DNA of 18,206 bases from an uncultured Rothia sp. (GCF_937976295.1 NZ_CALJRY010000170.1:1-18206); one strand, 5' to 3'; shown: positions 8,488-17,259, counted from the first letter of the stretch. Numbers and translations: made by a program. Notes: generated from the letters alone by a model not told the origin.

Positions 8488-10251
8488 TTAGTACTTACGC
8501 TCCTTCGGCTCGTAGCGGGTGTAGACAACGGGCTTGGTTTCGAATCGCAGGCCCTTCACACCCTCAAACTCAGATTCGGGGTCGAGGTAGACCATCGAGT
8601 GCTCCATGAAGTTGACATCGTCACGCTTGGGGAAGTCCTCGCGGTAGTGACCACCACGGGATTCCTTACGGTGCAGTGCACCAACGGACATGACCTTTGC
8701 CAGCTCAATCAGGAAGCCGAGCTCAACAGCCTCAAGCAGGTCGAGGTTGAAGCGCTTGCCCTTGTCCTGGATGGAGATGTTCTTGTAACGCTCTTCCAGC
8801 TTAGCGATGGTTGCCAGTGCTGCGCGGATGGTCTCTTCGGTACGGAACACCTGCATGTCAGCTTCCATAGCCTTCTGCAGGTCTGCGCGGATAGCGCCGA
8901 CCTTCTCGGTGCCCTTGCCTTCGAGGATGCCGTTGAGCATGTTCAGCACGCGATCTGCTGCATCGTCCGGAACCGGCACGAATTCAGCCGATGCTGCGTA
9001 CTCTGCAGCCTTGCGGCCTGCACGCTTACCGAACACGTTGATGTCCAGCAGGGAGTTGGTGCCCAGACGGTTTGCACCGTGGACGGACACGCAAGCAACC
9101 TCACCAGCTGCGTAGAGGCCGGGGATGGTCTCTTCGCTGTTGCGGTAAACCTCGGTCTCGTTGTTGGTGGGGATACCGCCCATTGCGTAGTGCGCGGTGG
9201 GGAACACCGGGATGGGCTGGTGGTGCGGTTCCACAGCCAGGTAGGTACGAGCGAACTCGGTGATGTCCGGCAGCTTCTCGTCGATGTGGGAGGGCTCCAG
9301 GTGGGTCAGGTCCAGCAGCACGTAGTCCTTGTGGGGACCGCAACCGCGGCCTTCGCGCACCTCGTTTGCCATTGCACGTGCCACGATATCGCGGGGTGCG
9401 AGGTCCTTAATGGTGGGTGCGTAGCGCTCCATGAAGCGCTCACCGTCAGCGTTACGGAGAATACCGCCTTCACCACGAGCACCCTCGGTGACGAGAATGC
9501 CCAGGCCAGCCAGGCCGGTCGGGTGGAACTGAACGAATTCCATGTCCTCCAAGGGCAGGCCTGCACGCAGTGCGATAGCCATGCCGTCACCGGTGAGGGT
9601 GTGTGCGTTGGAGGTGGTCTTGAAGATCTTGCCGCAGCCGCCGGATGCGAAGATCACGGACTTAGCCTGGAAGACGTGGACCTCGCCGGTTGCCAGGTCG
9701 TAGGAGACGACGCCGGCGGGGCGGGGCTTGCCCTCTTCGTCCTTGACCAGGATCAGGTCGAGAACGTAGAACTCGTTGTAGAACTCCACATTGTGGCGAA
9801 CGCAGTTCTGGTAGAGGGTCTGCAGAATCATGTGGCCGGTACGGTCAGCTGCGTAGCATGCGCGGCGCACAGCAGCCTTACCGTGGTCACGGGTGTGACC
9901 GCCGAAGCGGCGCTGGTCGATGCGGCCTTCGGGGGTTCGGTTGAAGGGAAGACCCATCTTCTCCAGGTCGAGCACAGCGTCGATAGCTTCCTTAGCCATG
10001 ATTTCTGCTGCGTCCTGGTCAACCAGGTAGTCGCCACCCTTGACGGTGTCAAAGGTGTGCCACTCCCAGTTGTCCTCTTCAACGTTTGCCAGAGCGGCGC
10101 ACATGCCACCCTGTGCTGCGCCGGTGTGGGAGCGGGTGGGGTATAGCTTGGTCAGTACCGCGGTGCGAACTCGCTGGCCTGCCTCAATGGCGGCACGCAT
10201 ACCTGCGCCGCCGGCACCGACGATCACTACATCGTACTTATGTACCTGCAT
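8488..10251 (-). CDS. sdhA: Succinate dehydrogenase flavoprotein subunit SdhA
   Basis: SdhA oxidises succinate to fumarate with covalently bound FAD, joining the TCA cycle to respiration. The 587-aa protein has the dinucleotide-binding VVIVGAGGAGMRAA (8-21), the FAD-attachment motif RSHTGAAQGG (H42), HPTGLAGLG, EGARGEGGILRN, HYAMGGIPTN and AGEVACVSVHGANRLG. The length is typical. The start ATG has only a weak AGAAAGAA upstream. It lies 51 bases after sdhD and one base before sdhB, in the order C-D-A-B. No defect is visible in the motifs. Identity is certain. Confidence -1.
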   Translation of the reverse strand: MQVHKYDVVIVGAGGAGMRAAIEAGQRVRTAVLTKLYPTRSHTGAAQGGMCAALANVEEDNWEWHTFDTVKGGDYLVDQDAAEIMAKEAIDAVLDLEKMGLPFNRTPEGRIDQRRFGGHTRDHGKAAVRRACYAADRTGHMILQTLYQNCVRHNVEFYNEFYVLDLILVKDEEGKPRPAGVVSYDLATGEVHVFQAKSVIFASGGCGKIFKTTSNAHTLTGDGMAIALRAGLPLEDMEFVQFHPTGLAGLGILVTEGARGEGGILRNADGERFMERYAPTIKDLAPRDIVARAMANEVREGRGCGPHKDYVLLDLTHLEPSHIDEKLPDITEFARTYLAVEPHHQPIPVFPTAHYAMGGIPTNNETEVYRNSEETIPGLYAAGEVACVSVHGANRLGTNSLLDINVFGKRAGRKAAEYAASAEFVPVPDDAADRVLNMLNGILEGKGTEKVGAIRADLQKAMEADMQVFRTEETIRAALATIAKLEERYKNISIQDKGKRFNLDLLEAVELGFLIELAKVMSVGALHRKESRGGHYREDFPKRDDVNFMEHSMVYLDPESEFEGVKGLRFETKPVVYTRYEPKERKY

Positions 10252-10302
10252 GATGTTCTTTCTGTGTTTTAGATGTTTTCGTTTGTCTCGGATACGTCGC
10301 CG

Positions 10303-10788
10303 TTAGCGTGCCGAGCAGAAGCTGGGGAGCAGTTCAGCCGCCGCGCCGGAGGGGCAGGGGTCGAACGCGAAGATGGTGAGGGTACCAATCAGCAGGACGA
10401 ATGCGCATGCTGCGAAGAGGATGACCTTCAGCCAAATACGCAGGCGATCCTTCTCAGCGTAGTCATCGATGATGACGCGGATACCGTTAGCACCGTGCAG
10501 CATAGCCAGCCAGAGCAGCAGCAGGTCCCAGACCTGCCAGAAGGGGTTCGCCCACTTGCCGCCCACGAAGCCGAAGTCGATAGCGTGGATGCCGTCGCCG
10601 ACCATGAGGTTGGAGAACAGGTGACCGAAAATCAGCACGACGAGTACGACGCCGGACAGGCGCATACCCAGCCAAGCGAACATCTCAAAGTTGTTGCGCT
10701 TGGAGGAGGAGCGGTTGTACTTCACACCGTCGATGCGGTTGTCACGCAGACGGGGTACATAGGTGCGGGGCTTAAGCGGAGTAGCCAT
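10303..10788 (-). CDS. sdhD: Succinate dehydrogenase membrane anchor SdhD
   Basis: The second hydrophobic anchor of complex II, helping hold heme b and the quinone site. The 161-aa protein has three membrane segments (about 37-61, 86-107 and 119-142). It carries the conserved RLSG (43-46), H56 and HGANGIRVIIDDY (98-110), whose His is a likely heme ligand by family. A soluble N-terminus of about 35 residues precedes the first helix. The ATG at 10788 starts 3 bases after the sdhC stop, and GGAGG inside the last sdhC codons serves as Shine-Dalgarno, which indicates translational coupling. Confident by motifs and operon position. Confidence -1.
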   Translation of the reverse strand: MATPLKPRTYVPRLRDNRIDGVKYNRSSSKRNNFEMFAWLGMRLSGVVLVVLIFGHLFSNLMVGDGIHAIDFGFVGGKWANPFWQVWDLLLLWLAMLHGANGIRVIIDDYAEKDRLRIWLKVILFAACAFVLLIGTLTIFAFDPCPSGAAAELLPSFCSAR

Positions 10789-10791
10789 AGT

Positions 10792-11250
10792 TTAGTGACC
10801 TCCCATGTGCGAGAAAACGATCGGCAGGTGACGTGCGGCGAAGCCAGCAACGGTGATTGCCCAGAGGAAAAGCACAACCCAGAGAATCTTGATGTGCGTG
10901 TAGGTTGCCTTCTGGCTGATTTCGACGTTGCCGTCCTTGTTCTTCGCCTGGATGTGCTCCACGTGCGAGTTGGTTGCCTTACCCCAGAAGTCAATGAGGA
11001 TAATGCGAATACCGTTGAACGCGTGGTAGACGATGGCGGCGACAAGCGCGGTCTCACCCAGACCCATGATGGGGTTCTTGTACAGGCTCAGTACGCCATT
11101 GTAGGCCTCCGGGGAGATACGCACGACGGCAGTATCCAGGATGTGTACAAGAAGGAAGAAGAAAATCGCGATACCGGTAATGCGATGAGCAACCCAGGAC
11201 CACATGCCCCAGCGGCCGCGGTAGAGGGTTCCTTTAGAACCATTCAACAC
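10792..11250 (-). CDS. sdhC: Succinate dehydrogenase cytochrome b556 subunit SdhC
   Basis: First membrane anchor of complex II. Three hydrophobic helices are seen (about 18-40, 62-85 and 115-138), with HRITG at 22-26, H36 in LLVHILD, and YHAFNGIRIILIDFW around 75-89 containing the probable heme ligand H76. The start is taken as the GTG at 11250, giving 152 aa, because a perfect AGGAGG lies 7 bases upstream. The ATG at 11280 gives 10 extra residues but has no ribosome binding site, and the AGGAGG would then fall within its coding sequence. It is the first gene of the sdhCDAB operon, so its promoter must lie in the divergent region up to manC. No convincing -10/-35 pair was found for it. Confidence -1.
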   Translation of the reverse strand: MLNGSKGTLYRGRWGMWSWVAHRITGIAIFFFLLVHILDTAVVRISPEAYNGVLSLYKNPIMGLGETALVAAIVYHAFNGIRIILIDFWGKATNSHVEHIQAKNKDGNVEISQKATYTHIKILWVVLFLWAITVAGFAARHLPIVFSHMGGH

Positions 11251-11396
11251 TGAATAACCTCCTGCTGCGACGGCGAGCATCTGGGTTCTGGTACCGCATT
11301 TTTAGGCCCCAGCTTCCAGGCACAGCTGTGTGCTCACCGACTGCTTTTGTTCGTCTGTTACTTCCAAGATATCAGGTAAATTCACAGCTTACTGAC

Positions 11397-11416
11397 ACCC
11401 TGTTTAGGGTTTTTTT
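11397..11416 (+). terminator. Small hairpin with T run upstream of manC
   Basis: ACCCT-GTTT-AGGGT forms a 5-bp stem, followed directly by TTTTTT on the plus strand. No gene ends here on that strand, so it would terminate antisense or stray transcripts or be incidental. The stem is short and the function uncertain. Confidence -1.
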
Positions 11417-11487
11417 ACAGGTTCTAAAAGGGAATTAGAGCATGTTTTTATTGCGATATCGCCTACTTCCCTGTGTTCGTGCGGGAC

Positions 11488-11506
11488 TTACCTTAACCTA
11501 ACCTCA
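11488..11506 (-). promoter_or_regulatory. DtxR/IdeR-like iron box candidate
   Basis: On the minus strand TGAGGTTAGGTTAAGGTAA matches the recalled DtxR/IdeR consensus TTAGGTTAGGCTAACCTAA at 15 of 19 positions. One half-site is good; in the other half the CC pair is replaced by GG. It lies about 90 bases before manC and about 240 before sdhC, so it could serve either gene or neither. Confidence -1.
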
Positions 11507-11540
11507 AACATCGCCTAAATGAGAGCCGCCTGACACTTTT

Positions 11541-11590
11541 TTGTTAAAACCTAAAAGAATTCGATATATGACAAATTGACCCGCTATTCT
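11541..11590 (+). promoter_or_regulatory. Promoter elements for manC
   Basis: Two options overlap. TATTCT at 11585-11590 ends 7 bases before the manC ATG, fitting a leaderless transcript. TTGTTA at 11541-11546 with TATATG at 11565-11570 (18-base spacing) would start a short leader of roughly 20 bases that lacks a good Shine-Dalgarno. The first fits the pattern at several other genes here. Confidence -1.
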
Positions 11591-11597
11591 TGAAGCG

Positions 11598-12707
11598 ATG
11601 AATACTGCACTCACTCGATTCCGCCCGCTCATTCCCGCCGGCGGTGTTGGCTCGCGTTTGTGGCCCCTGTCCCGCGCGCACGCCCCGAAATTCCTGCTCG
11701 ACCTCACCTCGTCGGGCAATTCCTTGCTGCGTGACACCTACGACCGCCTCATCGATCTCAGCAACGGTTCCGTCATGGTAGTTACCGGTACTTCTCACGC
11801 CAATGCGGTCACCCAGCAGATTCCTGAACTGCGTGCCGCTGACCTGGTACTGGAGCCCTCCCCCAAGGATTCGGCTGCAGCTATCGGCCTGGCTTGCGCT
11901 ATCATCCACCGCCGCGAACCGGACGCCATCATCGGCTCCTTCGCAGCTGACCACGTAATCAGCCCCGTGGATGAATTCCACCGCGTGGTGACCGAAGCTG
12001 TCATCACCGCGGCAACCGGCAAGATTGTCACCATCGGTATTACCCCCACCGAGCCCTCCAGCGCGTTTGGCTACATTCACGCCTGCGAGTCCCTGGGCAT
12101 TGAGGATGCACCCAACGCTCACGCCGTGGACACCTTCGTGGAGAAGCCCGATACCGCTACCGCACAGAAGTACCTGGACTCCGGTGAGTACACCTGGAAC
12201 GCAGGTATGTTCGTGGCACCGGCAGCCCTGATGCTCAAGCACCTCGAGGCAAACGAGCCCGAGCTGTACGCAGGCATTATGGAGATTGCTAACGCTTGGG
12301 ACACCCCCGAGCGCGAGGCCGTCATGGACCGCGTCTGGGAGACCCTGCCCAAGACCGCTATTGACTACGCTGTGGCTGAGCCCGCAGCGGCTGCAGGCGA
12401 TGTCGCAATGGTTCCCGGCTCCTTCAGCTGGGACGACGTGGGTGACTTCGACGCTGTGGCTCGCCTGAACACCGAGAAGAGCGGCGAAGCGCTGACCATT
12501 CTCGGCGAGAAGGAGAACGTCATCAACCACGGTTGCTCCGGCATTATTGTCGCGAACACTGACCGCAAGATCTCTATCATTGGCCTCAATGACATCGTTG
12601 TGGTGGACACCCCCGATGCCCTGCTGGTCGCTCCGCGCTCCAAGGCGCAGGCCGTCAAGGATGCTGTGGGTGAGGTCAAGGCACGCGGACTGAACAACCT
12701 CCTCTAA
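11598..12707 (+). CDS. manC: Mannose-1-phosphate guanylyltransferase
   Basis: Makes GDP-mannose from mannose-1-phosphate and GTP, the donor for mannosylated glycans and lipids. The 369-aa protein starts near-canonically: AGGVGSRLWPLSR at 14-26 (nucleotide-binding signature) followed by PKFLL (30-34). It continues with FVEKP at 180-184, WNAGMF at 200-205 and FSWDDVGDF from 276, all typical of the family. It ends after the nucleotidyltransferase and beta-helix-like part and lacks the C-terminal phosphomannose isomerase domain of bifunctional ManC proteins. The start is set by the conserved N-terminus. No Shine-Dalgarno is seen, and TATTCT lies 7 bases upstream. The gene diverges from sdhC and is closed by a strong terminator, so it is likely monocistronic. 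The GDP-mannose call is confident; the gene symbol is by family convention. Confidence -1.
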   Translation: MNTALTRFRPLIPAGGVGSRLWPLSRAHAPKFLLDLTSSGNSLLRDTYDRLIDLSNGSVMVVTGTSHANAVTQQIPELRAADLVLEPSPKDSAAAIGLACAIIHRREPDAIIGSFAADHVISPVDEFHRVVTEAVITAATGKIVTIGITPTEPSSAFGYIHACESLGIEDAPNAHAVDTFVEKPDTATAQKYLDSGEYTWNAGMFVAPAALMLKHLEANEPELYAGIMEIANAWDTPEREAVMDRVWETLPKTAIDYAVAEPAAAAGDVAMVPGSFSWDDVGDFDAVARLNTEKSGEALTILGEKENVINHGCSGIIVANTDRKISIIGLNDIVVVDTPDALLVAPRSKAQAVKDAVGEVKARGLNNLL

Positions 12708-12759
12708 ATTTTTGACCCCGAGCGGGCATTTAAATCCTGCTCGAGCAAAAGATACTTCC

Positions 12760-12804
12760 AAGAAAACCGGCTCTCTTCTTTTTCAGAAGGGAGCCGGTTT
12801 TCTT
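12760..12804 (+). terminator. Terminator after manC
   Basis: A 20-bp inverted repeat (12760-12779 with 12785-12804) with one wobble pair and a 5-base loop lies 53 bases past the manC stop. The 3' arm ends in GGTTTTCTT, giving the U-rich tail. Its mirror arm is A-rich, so it could also work on the other strand. Confidence -1.
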
Positions 12805-12969
12805 ATGCCCCGATGTTTATGCTCCGATGGGTTATTTCGCGGGTGGATTCAAGGCTTCTGCCTAGTGGAGCCTGGGAGGTTGTTTCCTATGGCCAAGCAG
12901 GGATGGCACGCCTTACGCACCCCGCGCAGATTGCGCTTCCAGACTCTGATACAAACCAAGAACCATCCA

Positions 12970-12997
12970 TTGTAGAGAACCATTCTCATGTTAATCT
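12970..12997 (+). promoter_or_regulatory. Promoter with embedded Zur-like palindrome
   Basis: TTGTAG (-35, 12970-12975) and TAATCT (-10, 12992-12997) are 16 bases apart, and the -10 ends 6 bases before the ATG at 13004, suggesting a leaderless mRNA. In the spacer lies the perfect inverted repeat GAGAA-CCA-TTCTC (12975-12987). Read on the minus strand, TGAGAATGGTTCTCT agrees with the recalled actinobacterial Zur core TGAAAATGATTTTCA at 11 of 15 positions. A repressor bound here would block RNA polymerase. The downstream product looks zinc-binding, which fits. Confidence -1.
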
Positions 12998-13003
12998 TGA
13001 TGT

Positions 13004-14389
13004 ATGCACATGACCCGTAAGTTTTTCCTCACCCGCGCCGGCGCACTCGGCGCAGTAGCCGCCCTCACCCTGACCGCGTGCGGCTCCCAGGCCGCCCAGA
13101 ATGCGCAGACCAGCCCCAGTGCTTCCACCTCCGCGAGCGCATCCGCCGCACCCATCACCGAAGGCAAGGGCGCGGCAAGCCGCGTCGCCATCACCTACGA
13201 CGGTGGCGTGCTCGTCTACGACGCCAAGGACATGAAGCTGCTGGCAGACATCCCCAAGGAAGGCTTCCTGCGCCTCTCCGACGCTGGCGATAACCGCCAC
13301 CTCGTCGTTGCAGACGGCAACAGCTACACCTTCCTGGACACCGGCGTATGGTCCGTAGCGCACGGCGACCACTCGCACTACTACACCACGTCCCCGTCGC
13401 TGTCTTCGCTGTCTCTCGCGGCTGACCACACCGGTCACGTTATCAAGAACAACGGCGAGGTTGCGGCATTCGCTGACGGCACCGGATCCTTCGCCGTGTA
13501 CGACCCGGCGAAGCTGACCCAGGACAAGCGCACCGCTTCTTCCCTGGAGACCACCACCGTCACCCTGCCGCAGCCGCACCACGGCTTCGCAATTCCGCTG
13601 CCCAACGATCAGTACCTGGTAACGGTCGGCGACTCGAAGACCCGCACCGGTGCCGCCGTTGTGGATGCGCAGGGCAAGACCGTTCTTGAAAGCCCCGCCT
13701 GCCCCGGCATTCACGGTGAAGCTATCGCCAAGGACGGCGCGATCTCTATCGGTTGCACCGACGGCGCGATGGTCTATAAGGACGGCAAGTTCACTAAGAT
13801 CACCAACCCCGAGGACCCGTACTCGCGCTCGGGCAACCAGGCTGGTAAGGCTGACTCCCAGTACGTTCTGGCGGACTACAAGACCGACAAGGACGCTACG
13901 CTGGAGCGCCCCGAGAAGTTCTCCATTATCGATACCGTTGCGGCGACCCGCACCGTCTACTCCCTGCCTTCTGGCGTGAGCTACACCTTCCGTTCGCTGG
14001 CTCGCGGCCCCCAGGGTGAGGCTCTGCTGCTGACCACCGACGGCAAGCTGCGCGTCTTCGATCCGGCAACCGGCACCGAGCTGGGCTCCGTACAGCTCAT
14101 GGAGGCGTGGACCGAGTCTGAGACCTGGCAGGATGAGCGTCCGGCGCTGTGGGTGGACGGTAAGACCGCCTACGTGACCGACCCGGCGACCAAGAAGCTC
14201 ATTGCGGTGTCCCTGTCGAACCCGGCAGCGCCGAAGGAGCTGATGAGCGTGGAGCTTCCGAAGACCCCGAACGAGATTCTGGGTGTCTCTTCCTCGAACG
14301 CCGCGCCGGTTGAGGCTGAGGCGCACGGCGCGGCTTCCTCCTCGGCTTCCGCTGATGCGCACGAGTCCGGCGAGAGCCACTCCCACTAG
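13004..14389 (+). CDS. Secreted His-rich lipoprotein, AztD-like zinc metallochaperone
   Basis: A 461-aa exported lipoprotein. The first 26 residues form a lipoprotein signal (RK at 5-6, hydrophobic core, lipobox LTAC with C26), followed by a Ser/Ala-rich linker to about residue 55. The rest has repeated short beta-strand patterns with Gly-Asp turns (DGGVLVYDAKD, DGKLRVFDPATG, DGKTAYVTDPATKK), like a beta-propeller. Histidine clusters include HGDHSHYY (H120, H123, H125), H142, H145, PHHGF near 200 and a tail ending HESGESHSH. This layout resembles AztD, a periplasmic zinc chaperone that delivers zinc to the AztABC importer. No aztABC genes are in the window, so it may serve a transporter elsewhere or act in storage. 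The start ATG is supported by a -10 ending 6 bases upstream; a second ATG lies two codons on. A Zur-like operator sits in the promoter. Lipoprotein status is sure; the AztD assignment is by motif memory. Confidence -1.
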   Translation: MHMTRKFFLTRAGALGAVAALTLTACGSQAAQNAQTSPSASTSASASAAPITEGKGAASRVAITYDGGVLVYDAKDMKLLADIPKEGFLRLSDAGDNRHLVVADGNSYTFLDTGVWSVAHGDHSHYYTTSPSLSSLSLAADHTGHVIKNNGEVAAFADGTGSFAVYDPAKLTQDKRTASSLETTTVTLPQPHHGFAIPLPNDQYLVTVGDSKTRTGAAVVDAQGKTVLESPACPGIHGEAIAKDGAISIGCTDGAMVYKDGKFTKITNPEDPYSRSGNQAGKADSQYVLADYKTDKDATLERPEKFSIIDTVAATRTVYSLPSGVSYTFRSLARGPQGEALLLTTDGKLRVFDPATGTELGSVQLMEAWTESETWQDERPALWVDGKTAYVTDPATKKLIAVSLSNPAAPKELMSVELPKTPNEILGVSSSNAAPVEAEAHGAASSSASADAHESGESHSH

Positions 14390-14404
14390 GACTCTCACAC
14401 TGGA

Positions 14405-14438
14405 ATAACTCCCGCTGAGATAACTCCCGCTGAGATAA
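14405..14438. repeat. 15-bp tandem duplication
   Basis: The unit ATAACTCCCGCTGAG occurs at 14405-14419 and 14420-14434 without a mismatch, followed by a partial third copy (ATAA). It lies between the lipoprotein stop codon and the shared terminator. It looks like a slippage duplication and may vary among strains. Confidence -1.
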
Positions 14439-14452
14439 ACCCAGCAAAAGCA

Positions 14453-14497
14453 TAAAGAGAGATGCGACCGATAACCTATCGGTCGCATCTCTCTTTA
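14453..14497. terminator. Bidirectional terminator between convergent genes
   Basis: A perfect 21-bp inverted repeat (14453-14473 with 14477-14497) with a 3-base loop (ACC). The outer stem pairs AAAG with CTTT, giving a short U run on either strand. It lies between the plus-strand lipoprotein gene and the minus-strand 2H phosphoesterase gene and can end both transcripts. Confidence -1.
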
Positions 14498-14533
14498 CGT
14501 ATGCCAGGTTGATATGCCAGCTACTAACGCATA

Positions 14534-15130
14534 CTAACGCAGCGGCAGGACCCTGATTTCTTCCCAGTCCTGCCCGTCATAGGAGTAGCAGTGCAGGTGA
14601 TCCACGGTGAAGGTACGCTGCTCAGCGGGCAGAGCGTCAAACACCTCGTGGGCGTTTGCCACCTGCTCTTCCGTTAGCCCTTGGCCCAGGGTCACGTGCG
14701 GCACATAGGGGAAGGACGCCGCACCGGCACCGAATAGCTCAACCAGCTTCTGGTGAATCTGCTCGAACTCGGCTTTGCCCGCCTCCAGGTTCAGGTACTC
14801 CACCTCGGTGACCGGGCGGAAGGAGTGTACCGAGCCCCAGCGCGCCTCAAAACGCGGCGTGTCCAGCGCCTCGCGGAGCTGGGGGGACTGCACCGCAGCC
14901 AATAGAGACTCGGTCAGCTCCGTCAGGTACACGGTCACGTGGGTGCTGATTGGCGCCGCCGCACCGCCAACTACCGTGCGCTTCCACTCTTCCAGGCGCT
15001 GAACATTCTCACCGCTCACGTGCGCAATAACGCTCAGGTAGCGGTGACCGGGCTTCAGGGTCGGGGATACAGGAGCCGTCGTGGGGCTCGAAGAGTTCTC
15101 TTGTGCTGTCATCTCAATCGTGCAGGTCAT
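14534..15130 (-). CDS. 2H phosphoesterase (2'-5' RNA ligase / cyclic phosphodiesterase family)
   Basis: A 198-aa member of the 2H superfamily, which acts on 2',3'-cyclic or 2'-5' phosphodiesters of RNA or nucleotides in the cytoplasm. The two catalytic motifs are clear: HVT at 64-66 (THVTVYL) and HVT at 145-147 (PHVTLGQ), about 80 residues apart as expected. The N-terminal 25 residues are Ser/Thr/Pro-rich and probably flexible. The ATG at 15130 has GAGG 6 bases upstream; another in-frame Met is codon 7. It starts 33 bases after trpS on the same strand and ends at a bidirectional terminator, so it is probably the last gene of an xth-trpS unit. The exact substrate cannot be inferred. Confidence -1.
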   Translation of the reverse strand: MTCTIEMTAQENSSSPTTAPVSPTLKPGHRYLSVIAHVSGENVQRLEEWKRTVVGGAAAPISTHVTVYLTELTESLLAAVQSPQLREALDTPRFEARWGSVHSFRPVTEVEYLNLEAGKAEFEQIHQKLVELFGAGAASFPYVPHVTLGQGLTEEQVANAHEVFDALPAEQRTFTVDHLHCYSYDGQDWEEIRVLPLR

Positions 15131-15163
15131 GCGGCGCCTCAGCCGATCCGGCTGAACAGCGCG

Positions 15164-16291
<1,128 letters not shown>

Positions 16292-16314
16292 TTATCTGTA
16301 GGTGGGTCTGCGTC

Positions 16315-17190
16315 TTACTCACCGATGCGGTAATCGACCACGAGCGGCGCGTGATCGCTGAAACGCTCATCGTAGCTTGCCGTGCGGTCCACGACCGCCT
16401 CCACGGCGCTTTCGGCGAGCGCCGGGGTCGCCATGTGGTAGTCGATACGCCAGCCTGCGTCATTATCGAACGCCTTACCGCGGTAAGACCACCAGGTGTA
16501 GGGGCCGGGCACCTGACCCGCCAGCTCACGAGCCACATCGCGGTAGCCGATATCGCCGAAGAAGCGGTCAAAGTAGGCGCGTTCCTCCGGCAGGAAGCCG
16601 GCACGCTTCTGGTTAGCCTTCCAGTTCTTAATGTCCAGCTCGGTGTGGCCCACATTCAAATCACCCACGATGAGCACGTGATCGGAGTGCTTTGCCAGCT
16701 CAGGCATGCGCACCAGCATGCGCTCCAGGAAGCGGTACTTATCGTCCTGCTTCTGGGTGCCGACCTCACCGGAGTGAACGTAGGCGCTGACCACGGTCAG
16801 GGTCTTACCGTTGGGCAGAACGTAGTCCGCCTCAACCCAGCGGCCCGAATCGTCAAAGTACTCTTCGCCAATGTTCGAGCGGGTCGCTACCGGCTGGTTC
16901 TCCAGGACTTCACCGGCAGAGTTCGGGGTGCGGCGGGTCGCCACCAGCACGCCGGCACGGCCCTTCGCGGCAGCCTCCGCGTGCAGAATATGCCACTGGG
17001 ATTCGTCCAGCAGCTCACGCACGATAGCGTCGGGGGCGCGCACCTCCTGCAGGCAGAGAATGTCGATGTCACGGCTCGCCAGCCACGCCGCCATGTCCTT
17101 CTTGTAGGCGGCTCGGATACCGTTCACATTCACGCTCGCCACGCGAAGCAGACCGCTCGGGCGCGGTGCAGGGGTGTTAGAAAAATGCAT
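16315..17190 (-). CDS. xth: Exodeoxyribonuclease III
   Basis: An AP endonuclease / 3'-5' exonuclease for base-excision repair. The 291-aa protein has the full endonuclease-exonuclease-phosphatase fold motifs: SVNVNGIRA (N23), LQEVRA (E49, metal ligand), SAYVHSGE, GDLNVGH (D177, N179), RIDYHMA and SDHAPL (D279, H280). It is slightly longer than E. coli Xth (268 aa) owing to a 14-residue N-terminal extension before LRVASVN. No Shine-Dalgarno precedes the ATG, but CATAAT ends 7 bases upstream, consistent with a leaderless start. It is divergent from the gntR gene (about 80-base gap) and likely heads the xth-trpS-2H unit, although trpS could have its own promoter. Identity is certain; the symbol could equally be xthA. 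Confidence -1.
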   Translation of the reverse strand: MHFSNTPAPRPSGLLRVASVNVNGIRAAYKKDMAAWLASRDIDILCLQEVRAPDAIVRELLDESQWHILHAEAAAKGRAGVLVATRRTPNSAGEVLENQPVATRSNIGEEYFDDSGRWVEADYVLPNGKTLTVVSAYVHSGEVGTQKQDDKYRFLERMLVRMPELAKHSDHVLIVGDLNVGHTELDIKNWKANQKRAGFLPEERAYFDRFFGDIGYRDVARELAGQVPGPYTWWSYRGKAFDNDAGWRIDYHMATPALAESAVEAVVDRTASYDERFSDHAPLVVDYRIGE

Positions 17191-17197
17191 AGTCTTA

Positions 17198-17203
17198 ATT
17201 ATG
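17198..17203 (-). promoter_or_regulatory. Possible -10 (CATAAT), leaderless start of xth
   Basis: On the minus strand CATAAT (5 of 6 to TATAAT) is followed by TAAGACT and then the ATG at 17190. The 7-base gap matches those at the M20 and manC genes. No good -35 is visible. Confidence -1.
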
Positions 17204-17259
17204 CCAGTTTGAGGGAAGAGAAATTTTCACTCGTGCGCGTTTTTTCTCTGGCTGAACGG

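Larger units (their letters stand above)
11251..11597. other. Divergent sdhC/manC intergenic region
   Basis: About 350 bases between the divergently transcribed sdhC and manC genes. It contains a candidate iron-regulator half-site (11488-11506), a small hairpin followed by a T run on the plus strand (11397-11416) and promoter elements for manC, each listed separately. I could not identify the sdhC promoter with confidence. Confidence -1.

Noticed and set aside
8487..8528. Longer in-frame N-terminus of sdhB inside sdhA
   Set aside because: The upstream start would overlap the sdhA coding region with a non-conserved extension; the ATG one base past the sdhA stop is the natural start.
7878..8609. 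Possible Cys-to-Asp loss in the SdhB [2Fe-2S] site
   Set aside because: Asp at this position (D90) is also found in E. coli SdhB and is an accepted cluster ligand, so it is not a defect.
8404..10146. Plus-strand 580-codon frame opposite sdhA and part of sdhB
   Set aside because: The minus strand encodes unmistakable SdhA/SdhB. The antisense frame stays open because of high GC and codon bias.
11544..12761. Minus-strand 405-codon frame opposite manC
   Set aside because: Antisense to a clear nucleotidyltransferase, and it runs over the manC terminator.
12986..14488. Minus-strand 500-codon frame opposite the lipoprotein gene
   Set aside because: Arg/Gly/Val-rich antisense product crossing the bidirectional terminator; the plus strand has a signal peptide, lipobox and promoter.
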